Source of the DNA: a virus | Direction: 5' to 3' (one strand) | IMG/VR virus record: IMGVR_UViG_3300025141_008390 | Location: 1 to 21,157 of that record | Length of the DNA stretch: 21,157 nucleotides | In this document: piece by piece, positions 1 to 6,533 of the stretch | Layout: the number at the start of each line of letters is the position of its first letter | How positions within the stretch are numbered: the first letter of the stretch is position 1 | Made by a program: the position numbers and the translations under genes | Notes under the pieces: generated by a model | Told to the model about the DNA's origin: nothing | Seen by the model: only the letters and a program-made list of their open reading frames with translations | Database searches by the model: none

Positions 1-423
1 ATCAACATAACTATATTCGATTAATTTTATTTTACCTGTGTCTAATAGTAACTCTCTTGCCATTTTATCTATTTTCGCGTTTTTAATTGTTGCTAATATC
101 ATATAATCCATATTCAATATATCTTTTGCATATGTTCGGAAATTACAAATTTTATTCCATGTTATGCGAGATTTATCTGGTTTTTTAACTTGAACACAAA
201 TTTTATGATCCAAACTTATCAAATCAATTCCATAATCTCTGGTATGCGGAATATTAAATTTTTGAAAAAATTCCGTAGGAAGATCACTCCATAATATCAT
301 TTTAAATTTTAAAGCATATAATATTTCATAAATTTTATTATTTGACAAAAAATCTGGTTTTGTAACATCATTTTCTTTTATCATATTTGTATATTTGATC
401 TTCCATTTTTCATATCTATCCAT
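1..423 (-). CDS. N-terminal part of a restriction-endonuclease-like protein, possibly a nuclease-helicase (runs off left edge)
   Basis: The minus strand is open from an ATG at 423 to the window edge, giving 141 residues without a stop. It begins MDRYEKWKIKY. Residues 30-41 (KIYEILYALKFK), 63-70 (DYGIDLIS) and 75-80 (CVQVKK) fit a PD-(D/E)XK nuclease core of the Mrr/type I restriction kind: E33 on the first helix, D66, then Q78-x-K80. Domains of this look are known at the N-terminus of superfamily II helicases in large DNA viruses, so a helicase may follow outside the window; that part is inference. It is divergent from the coiled-coil gene at 480 and shares a 56-base AT-rich intergenic region with it. 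The open frame and start are directly seen; the nuclease assignment rests on motif spacing only. A stand-alone endonuclease is the main alternative. Confidence 0.6.
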   Translation of the reverse strand, partial: MDRYEKWKIKYTNMIKENDVTKPDFLSNNKIYEILYALKFKMILWSDLPTEFFQKFNIPHTRDYGIDLISLDHKICVQVKKPDKSRITWNKICNFRTYAKDILNMDYMILATIKNAKIDKMARELLLDTGKIKLIEYSYVD

Positions 424-440
424 TTTATATAAATAAATAA

Positions 441-459
441 AATTTGATTTTATCAAATT
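441..459. promoter_or_regulatory. Possible divergent promoter with short inverted repeat
   Basis: AATTTGAT (441-448) and ATCAAATT (452-459) form an inverted repeat with a three-base spacer between the divergent starts at 423 and 480. Each arm resembles the early octamer AAAATTGA with one base altered. The position, 20 bases before the ATG at 480 and 17 before the one at 423, is close to that of the clear early motifs elsewhere in the window. The resemblance is weak, and AT-rich sequence makes chance matches easy. Confidence 0.35.
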
Positions 460-479
460 ATTTTATAATTATATAGAAC

Positions 480-1574
480 ATGGGGTTTCCACATATTCCT
501 TCAGTTAAAGAGTTAGAGGATGCGATTCTCGCACCTTTAAAAATTTTAATCAATTCAACATCTGGTGTTATTGATAATGATATTACCAGTTTGGAAAGTG
601 CTGTAGATAAAAAAATTACTACTCTATCGACTGATTTAACCAATCTTAAAACTACCGTGAATACTATTAAAAATGATATTACTGGAATTCAATCAACTGT
701 AACATCATTGGAATCAAAAATATTATCCGATGTAGCTTCCAAATTAGATATTATAGAGAATGGAATAAATGCAAATATCAAAAGTCATGCTCAAAATATT
801 ATAAATGATATTAAAACCGAATTATCAGATGTTGAATCTGGAATTAAATCATCGATATTGTCTGATATATCTAATTTTGTCACAGATATAGAAACATATT
901 TTACTAAAAATATTCCAAGTGTGATAAATAAAATTGAAAAATCAGTCGTAGCTGGATTACAGGATGATATTAAAGCGGTGGAATCTGCGATAAGTAAAAA
1001 CATAGAGCCGGTTATTAGTGGAGTTATGAAAATTGAAGGAGATATAGTTAGTCTAGCAACAGACATAGAAAGTAGTATATCAAAATTAATTAAAAAGACA
1101 TTTGATGATGCAAAAACCATTATAATTAAAGAAATAAAAAATGCCGAAACCACACTTTCGACTATTTCAAATGATATTAAAAATGGAATTACTGATCTGA
1201 AAGGAGATATAAAAAATATTTATACCCAAGTTGAATCATTTATCTCCAAAATGTTAAAACAAATGTTATCTGAATTTACAACAATATTCAATAAAACAAA
1301 AACATTTTTGGAAACTCAGCTAACCAAACTTTGGAAAAAAGATATATATCCAGAATTCCAAAAAATCGAAAAAACTGTTATTACCGGACCGGAAAAAGCT
1401 ATAAAATCAGCTATTGAAAAAATGATGGAAATATTAGTAATTGCGGTTATAATTGTTGTAATTATATCAATAACTGTGAAAGGTGTCGAATGGGGTAGTA
1501 AGAAATTATTGAAACAAGGTGTTAAGCAATATGCGATCAGTGATATCGTTGAAAAAATAAAAAATAAAATATAG
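480..1574 (+). CDS. Coiled-coil protein with C-terminal membrane anchor
   Basis: This 364-residue protein is of unknown family. Nearly the whole chain is heptad-like and rich in I, L, S, K, D and E (SLESAVDKKITTLSTDLTNL, then many similar stretches), which points to a long alpha-helical rod or fibre. One hydrophobic stretch near residues 318-333 (ILVIAVIIVVIISITV) is followed by a basic, amphipathic tail of about 30 residues. There is no N-terminal signal peptide, so it looks like a tail-anchored protein with the rod on one side of a membrane. In a giant virus that would suit an inner virion membrane protein or a factor membrane protein, but nothing proves it. Its stop is followed after one base by the convergent thymidine kinase stop, and both gene ends sit at a strong hairpin. 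Confidence 0.85.
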   Translation: MGFPHIPSVKELEDAILAPLKILINSTSGVIDNDITSLESAVDKKITTLSTDLTNLKTTVNTIKNDITGIQSTVTSLESKILSDVASKLDIIENGINANIKSHAQNIINDIKTELSDVESGIKSSILSDISNFVTDIETYFTKNIPSVINKIEKSVVAGLQDDIKAVESAISKNIEPVISGVMKIEGDIVSLATDIESSISKLIKKTFDDAKTIIIKEIKNAETTLSTISNDIKNGITDLKGDIKNIYTQVESFISKMLKQMLSEFTTIFNKTKTFLETQLTKLWKKDIYPEFQKIEKTVITGPEKAIKSAIEKMMEILVIAVIIVVIISITVKGVEWGSKKLLKQGVKQYAISDIVEKIKNKI

Positions 1575-1575
1575 T

Positions 1576-2106
1576 TTAATAACATTTATAACAAACTGGT
1601 TTATAAATGTTATAACTACCTATTTCTTTCAATTTATTATTATCATTTTTTTTCTTGGTATAATAAGCCGGTTTGAAACAATCAACACATATTGATTTTT
1701 TATGAATGATTTTGGTAGCAAGTGGAATTAAATTACTTATAATATCAAATGGTTTTTGCCGATAATCTCCCGATAGCCCAGCAACATGAATCGATTTACC
1801 TTCATTCATCATTTTTATTATAATATCTTCAATTCCAGGATAAAATTGAACTTCATCAATTCCAATCAAATCGTAATCTTTTGAATATTTATAAATATCA
1901 TCAGCTGTTGATACAACTTTACAAGCTCTTTCAATATCAGAATGAGTTTTCACTGTGGTATCTGAATATCGGTTATCGATATTGAGTTTAAATAATATAT
2001 ATTCTTTATTTTTGAATAAATATTTACATTTTTCTAAACTTCCAATTAAACTTGTTGTTTTAGAAGCAAACATTGGTCCAATGATTAATTTTAAATAGGC
2101 TGGCAT
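1576..2106 (-). CDS. tdk: Thymidine kinase, type II
   Basis: Phosphorylates thymidine to dTMP with ATP, feeding the dTTP pool for viral DNA synthesis in the cytoplasm. The 176 residues match the usual length of the small tetrameric (type II) family. Visible are a P-loop GPMFASKT (10-17), the Walker B/catalytic IDEVQFY (83-89), the substrate lasso AGLSGDYRQKPF (109-120) and two zinc-binding Cys pairs, CVDC (140-143) and CYKC (172-175). The P-loop has Ser where most family members have Gly (GPMFSGKT or GPMFAGKT); everything else looks intact. The ATG at 2106 is 20 bases downstream of a perfect early octamer, which supports the start and suggests early expression, as expected for a nucleotide-pool enzyme. 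It converges on the coiled-coil gene with one base between stops. Confidence 0.95.
   Translation of the reverse strand: MPAYLKLIIGPMFASKTTSLIGSLEKCKYLFKNKEYILFKLNIDNRYSDTTVKTHSDIERACKVVSTADDIYKYSKDYDLIGIDEVQFYPGIEDIIIKMMNEGKSIHVAGLSGDYRQKPFDIISNLIPLATKIIHKKSICVDCFKPAYYTKKKNDNNKLKEIGSYNIYKPVCYKCY
1579..1613. terminator. Transcript-end hairpin between convergent genes
   Basis: A perfect 13-bp stem (1579-1591 ATAACATTTATAA with 1601-1613) and a 9-base loop lie five bases after the stop codon of the coiled-coil gene. In Mimivirus, mRNAs are cleaved and polyadenylated at long perfect hairpins at gene ends, and a 13-bp stem is of that order. The hairpin is symmetric and could serve both transcripts, but for thymidine kinase it lies inside the last 12 codons, so cutting within it would remove the stop codon. 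Confidence 0.6.
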
Positions 2107-2126
2107 TTTCTATATATAGAATCAAA

Positions 2127-2134
2127 TCAATTTT
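2127..2134 (-). promoter_or_regulatory. Early promoter octamer of thymidine kinase
   Basis: The minus strand reads AAAATTGA followed by TTTGATTC, ending 20 bases before the thymidine kinase ATG. This is the known Mimivirus-type early promoter core. Confidence 0.75.
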
Positions 2135-2155
2135 AATTAAAAAGATTTATATAAA

Positions 2156-3016
2156 TTAATTTAATACAATATTGGGTGAATCTGTACCCATCATCTGAGC
2201 TAGTGCATCTAATTGTTTTGCACGTTGCCATTCCGGATTATATAACTTTTTTAACGATTTATGAATTGTTGGTGAACCCACAATCCATTTTTTAGGTAAT
2301 TTATTTGGATGTGGTACATCAATATATGAAACGATATCGGAAATATCATTTATAGTTTCATTTAACATTTTTTTACGATTAATTACCATCATTTTATGTT
2401 TTTGTGTACAACTGGACATTACAGCCGCAAATGTTTTGAGATCATCAAATGTATCTTGCCAATAATATTTATATAATTTTTCCATAGTAGTTTTAGATAA
2501 ATCTTGAGTAATAACTATATAATCTAAATTATCCCTATTTTTTGCTGGAATTAACATAGGATCATGTATGCATAATATAAGTGTTACTTTATAATGTCGT
2601 CCATTATATATAAATTCTACAAATTTTTGATCTTTAGACCAATTACCTTTTTTTGATTTAGTTTCCGCACTCATATCATCCATAATAATTATAATTCCGT
2701 CACGTTTTAAATTCATTCCCTTTTTCTTACGAATCCTATTATTTTCATTTGATATAATTTGTACCATTTCAATATTTGATAATATTTTTGGATTATATTC
2801 TGAATATTGAAATAAAGGATGTATACAACAATCATAATCATGATTCAATATAGAAGTTTTAGAAAATACAATAGATAATTTAACTTTCTTTTGCATATAA
2901 AATAATATCCATTTACATAATGTTGATTTACCAGTATGTTTTTTACCAAATATAGCTATATTACTACCGGGTTCGAAATCTTTAATTCTCATTCTTGTTA
3001 TCACTGTTTTACCCAT
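2156..3016 (-). CDS. A32-type DNA packaging ATPase (FtsK/HerA superfamily)
   Basis: Motor that drives the viral genome into preformed capsids; one of the core genes of nucleocytoplasmic large DNA viruses (vaccinia A32 family). The 286 residues show Walker A GKKHTGKST (24-32), Walker B IIIIMDDM (108-115), and the family-typical NGRHYKVTLILCIHD segment that follows, ending in the sensor region. Length is normal for the family (about 250-300). The ATG at 3016 gives MGKTVITRMRIKDFEPGSN, with the P-loop at the expected distance. No AAAATTGA faces this gene; the copy in the 65-base gap to the helicase gene points the other way. That fits late expression of a morphogenesis protein, though this is inference. 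It follows thymidine kinase on the opposite side of a 49-base gap. Confidence 0.93.
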   Translation of the reverse strand: MGKTVITRMRIKDFEPGSNIAIFGKKHTGKSTLCKWILFYMQKKVKLSIVFSKTSILNHDYDCCIHPLFQYSEYNPKILSNIEMVQIISNENNRIRKKKGMNLKRDGIIIIMDDMSAETKSKKGNWSKDQKFVEFIYNGRHYKVTLILCIHDPMLIPAKNRDNLDYIVITQDLSKTTMEKLYKYYWQDTFDDLKTFAAVMSSCTQKHKMMVINRKKMLNETINDISDIVSYIDVPHPNKLPKKWIVGSPTIHKSLKKLYNPEWQRAKQLDALAQMMGTDSPNIVLN

Positions 3017-3050
3017 TTTTTAATTTTCTATATTGTATATAAATAAAGAT

Positions 3051-3058
3051 AAAATTGA
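3051..3058 (+). promoter_or_regulatory. Early promoter octamer of the helicase-nuclease gene
   Basis: AAAATTGA followed by TTTATAATTATA, ending 23 bases before the ATG at 3082. It overlaps a TTG at 3055 that would extend the frame by nine residues, so that TTG is not the start. Confidence 0.75.
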
Positions 3059-3081
3059 TTTATAATTATAAAAATAAAAAC

Positions 3082-5661
3082 ATGCAATTTAGACCAAATA
3101 TCGATAGATTTATATCAAATGAATCTACTAAATCGAAACTTAAATTACCAACAATATCCGATGAGCAAAAAGCTGTCGTTGATAGTTTGAGTGATAATAA
3201 TGTTATGGTTGATTCTGTAGCCGGAAGTGGAAAAACCACAACCGCTTTACATATCGCAAAAAGATATTCAGATGCGAATATTTTATTATTAACTTACAAT
3301 TCAAGATTGAAAATAGAAACAAGACAGAAAGTTAAAATATTAGGACTTGATAATATGGAAGTACATTCATATCATGCATTTTGCGTTAAATATTATGTTG
3401 GATATGATGCAATTACAGATAAAGGTATATATAAAACAATTGATAATGATGTAGATCCTGTTACCAAATTTAAATATGATATTATTATAATAGATGAAGC
3501 ACAAGATATAACAAGACTATTTTATAGATTGATAAATAAAATAGATCAAGATAATATTAATAAAAATTGCAAATATTGTATTATTGGAGATAAATATCAA
3601 TGTATATTTAAAGATTTACAAAATTCTGATAAAAGATTTTTGATTTATGCAGATAAATTATTCAATTTCAATAAATTACCATGGGTCAAGAAAAAATTAA
3701 GCACGAGTTATAGAATAACATCGGAAATGGCTCAATTTATAAATACTTGCGTATTGAAAGAACATAGAATTAAATCCGATAAAAAAGGTGATAATACAGT
3801 TAATTATATGATTATCAATTCATTTTCCACATATGATACATATAGTGAAATAGTTAGATATTTTAACAATGGCTACGGTCCAGGTGATATATTTATTCTA
3901 GCCCCATCAATTAAAAATAGATCGAAAAATTCGAAAAGAAAATCACCGCTAGCAAAATTGGAAAATAAAATATCACAGAATTATCCTGTATATGTTCCAA
4001 TAAACGATGATCAAAATATATCAAGAGATGTTACGAAAGATAAAATTGTGATAAGTACATTTCATCAAATAAAAGGTATGGAAAGACCTATTGTTATATT
4101 ATTCAATTTCGATAATTCATATTTCACTCATTATAACAAAACAGCCAATAAAAATTTCTGTCCAGATATATTATATGTAGCATTAACGAGAGCAAGTGAA
4201 CATATTTCTATATATCATTCATGCAACGAGGATTATTTACCATTTATCAATAAAGATCAAGTATCCGATTATATCAGGAGTTCAAAACCTATAAAATTGA
4301 GGAAAAATAAAAAAACCGGAACTATCTTTAAAAATACGTCACCAACAGATTTGGTAAGTTATTTACAATCAGATATTATAACTAATGCATTAAATTTTAT
4401 TAAAATTACAAAATTAGAAGAACCACAAAAATTTATAAATATACCTATTAAAATACGTGTTGATAATTCTATCGAAGAAGTATCAGAAATTAATGGATTG
4501 GCAATTCCATTTTACTTTGAATATTTAATGAAAGGTCATATAACATTATTGAAAAATGAATCGATGGATGAATTACCAATTTCCAAATTATTATTGATAT
4601 CAAATAGCTGGAATGCAAAAAAGACAAAATATCAATTTAAATTAAGGCAAATAAAAAAATACGATTGGATGACCAAAGAACAACTCGATTGTGCGGTCAA
4701 CAGATTAAAACGATATATTGATAAATCTTCAAAATTTGAATGTAAATTTGGTTTATGTGATAAAGAAGAATTGGAAGATTATGATTTACATGGATTTATA
4801 GATTGTATCACTGATGATACGGTATGGGAGTTTAAATGTTGTACAACAATTAAAGATGAACATATTCTACAATTAGCAATCTATATGTACGTTTATAAAA
4901 CATTACACCCGGAAAGATCCGATATGAAATATAAATTAATAAATATACTATCTAATGAAGTATACGAATTATCAGCTGATTATGAATTATTGAAGAAAAT
5001 GATAAAATATTTAATTAAACAGCGATATTATATAAACCAAACAGAAATTGAGGATAAAGAATTTATTTCCAATATATTGAAATTAAATGACGCATATGTC
5101 AATTCAGAAGAACGTAAATATACAGCGATATTAGATATAGAAACAAATTCTGTATTTCCGCCTGTTAAAATTATACAAATAGCATATTGGATATATGATG
5201 AAGAGAATAAGAAAATAATTTCGAAACAAAACTTGATAATACGAAATGACGCAAATTTGGTTGATTATTTTAAACAAATTTCATTAGGTGATATGGCTTA
5301 TCGTGGTAAACGATTAGGTGATGCTTTAAAAATATTGAGAAATGATTTAAATAAATGTAAATATATTGTTGGACATAATATTCATAATTTTGATTTAAAA
5401 CATATAAATAATGCATTTGATAAATGTTTTATCAAATATGAATTACCGATTGTTTTAGATACAATGAGATTAACAAAAAATTTGATTAATGTGAAAAATA
5501 AAAATGGAGGGAAAAAGGCACCAAAATTGGAAGAAGTATTTAAATTTATTTGTAAAAAAGATGTAGATGTTCAAAAACAACATGATGCATTTTACGATGT
5601 AGAAATAACGTTTGAATGTTACAAGAAATTACGCGAAGATGGTAAAATTCCACTTAATTAA
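3082..5661 (+). CDS. UvrD-like SF1 helicase fused to RecB/Cas4-type nuclease and DnaQ-type 3'-5' exonuclease
   Basis: Predicted 859-residue DNA repair or recombination enzyme with three catalytic parts. Residues 1-400 are a superfamily 1 helicase: VAGSGKT (46-52), IIIIDEAQDI (134-143), TSYR (208-211), VISTFHQIKGME (323-334) and LYVALTRA (364-371). Residues about 480-620 hold a PD-(D/E)XK nuclease of the RecB/Cas4 type: GFIDCI with D574, EFK 583-585, then Q597 and Y601. Residues 680-859 hold a DEDD exonuclease: DIE (685-687), GHNIHNFD ending at D771, and HDAFYD with H834 and D839. All key residues are present. The helicase-plus-RecB-nuclease pair recalls AddAB/RecB; the added proofreading-type exonuclease is unusual. 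I chose ATG 3082 over the upstream TTG because of the promoter position. The stop overlaps the convergent polymerase X stop. Confidence 0.93.
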   Translation: MQFRPNIDRFISNESTKSKLKLPTISDEQKAVVDSLSDNNVMVDSVAGSGKTTTALHIAKRYSDANILLLTYNSRLKIETRQKVKILGLDNMEVHSYHAFCVKYYVGYDAITDKGIYKTIDNDVDPVTKFKYDIIIIDEAQDITRLFYRLINKIDQDNINKNCKYCIIGDKYQCIFKDLQNSDKRFLIYADKLFNFNKLPWVKKKLSTSYRITSEMAQFINTCVLKEHRIKSDKKGDNTVNYMIINSFSTYDTYSEIVRYFNNGYGPGDIFILAPSIKNRSKNSKRKSPLAKLENKISQNYPVYVPINDDQNISRDVTKDKIVISTFHQIKGMERPIVILFNFDNSYFTHYNKTANKNFCPDILYVALTRASEHISIYHSCNEDYLPFINKDQVSDYIRSSKPIKLRKNKKTGTIFKNTSPTDLVSYLQSDIITNALNFIKITKLEEPQKFINIPIKIRVDNSIEEVSEINGLAIPFYFEYLMKGHITLLKNESMDELPISKLLLISNSWNAKKTKYQFKLRQIKKYDWMTKEQLDCAVNRLKRYIDKSSKFECKFGLCDKEELEDYDLHGFIDCITDDTVWEFKCCTTIKDEHILQLAIYMYVYKTLHPERSDMKYKLINILSNEVYELSADYELLKKMIKYLIKQRYYINQTEIEDKEFISNILKLNDAYVNSEERKYTAILDIETNSVFPPVKIIQIAYWIYDEENKKIISKQNLIIRNDANLVDYFKQISLGDMAYRGKRLGDALKILRNDLNKCKYIVGHNIHNFDLKHINNAFDKCFIKYELPIVLDTMRLTKNLINVKNKNGGKKAPKLEEVFKFICKKDVDVQKQHDAFYDVEITFECYKKLREDGKIPLN

Positions 5662-6509
5662 CATCTATTCTTGGGAGATATATATTTCATATTTAATATA
5701 TCAAATATATCTTTTTCATTTTTTATAGTTATGTTCTTACCTTTTGCATTTTTCAAATTATATTCATTCAACTTATATCCAAGTTCCTTTAATTTTGTTC
5801 GAATTTTTACTCCAAAATTACCAGATCCAGTAAAATAAAATAATGCAGTGATATATGATTTAATTGGTATTTTACGTATATCAATTTGGATTATAGTATT
5901 TTTATATTCTATTATAAAAGTATATTTGGTATTCCCGAGTAAAAAACAATTTTTATATCTTTTATATTTCTTTGATATAATTTTTGATATTTTATTCAAT
6001 GTATGATCTGTAACAATTAATATATCAATATCACCCAATTCTTTTTTCTGTCTTCTATAAGATCCAGCTACAGTAAATTTATTCAATTTTACACCATTCG
6101 AATTTAACAAACTTTCAATTTCGGTAGTTACTTTCGAAGCGATATATCTTGAAAATTTAATCATTCGTTTGTAATATCTCAAACCAAGTAATTGAATTCG
6201 GGTTAAACTAATAGTTTTTATTTTCAATAAATCTTCCGGTTTATTAATTGTAATTTTTTCATTTTTAATTTTTTTTATAAATGCCGGTCCAAATCCTTTT
6301 ATACGTAATAACGGTAAATAACATTTTATATTTTTTATTTCTTTTTCCAATAATTCCGGATGTTTGATTTTTTCTTTGATACGTTTTCCAATTGATCCGG
6401 TACCTTTTGATAAATATTTTACAGCTTGACAATATGCTCTACATCTATATCGATCACCTATAATATAATACAATCTAGCTAATTCTCTCAATTTTTTTAT
6501 AGGTTTCAT
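5658..6509 (-). CDS. polX: Family X DNA polymerase (pol beta-like)
   Basis: Gap-filling polymerase for base excision repair, matching repair enzymes that some giant viruses and ASFV package in virions. The 283 residues contain an N-terminal 8-kDa-like helical region, a helix-hairpin-helix IKGFGPAFIKKI (70-81), the nucleotidyltransferase signature GSYRRQKKELGDIDIL (149-164) with catalytic D160 and D162, the third Asp in QIDIR (D210), and FTGSGNF (226-232) matching the nucleotide-selecting FTGS of pol beta. It is shorter than human pol beta (335) but longer than ASFV pol X (174), and keeps the lyase-type region. No early octamer precedes the ATG; instead an AT tract with eight T, resembling the sequence before the fibre-like genes, lies upstream, so late expression is plausible. 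Its stop TAA overlaps the opposite helicase stop in the palindrome TTAA (5658-5661). Confidence 0.93.
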   Translation of the reverse strand: MKPIKKLRELARLYYIIGDRYRCRAYCQAVKYLSKGTGSIGKRIKEKIKHPELLEKEIKNIKCYLPLLRIKGFGPAFIKKIKNEKITINKPEDLLKIKTISLTRIQLLGLRYYKRMIKFSRYIASKVTTEIESLLNSNGVKLNKFTVAGSYRRQKKELGDIDILIVTDHTLNKISKIISKKYKRYKNCFLLGNTKYTFIIEYKNTIIQIDIRKIPIKSYITALFYFTGSGNFGVKIRTKLKELGYKLNEYNLKNAKGKNITIKNEKDIFDILNMKYISPKNRC

Positions 6510-6533
6510 ATATAATAAAAAAAATATAATATT

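Noticed and set aside
791-1585. Antisense open frames within the coiled-coil gene
   Set aside because: Hydrophobic shadows of a K/D/I/T-rich coding strand; no promoter and no conserved motif.
2145-2156. 12-base palindrome ATTTATATAAAT as terminator of the packaging ATPase gene
   Set aside because: Self-complementary AT runs of this size are expected by chance in such AT-rich sequence, and no loop is possible without shortening the stem.
3055-3081. TTG at 3055 as start of the helicase
   Set aside because: It lies inside the AAAATTGA octamer and would be upstream of the expected transcript start.
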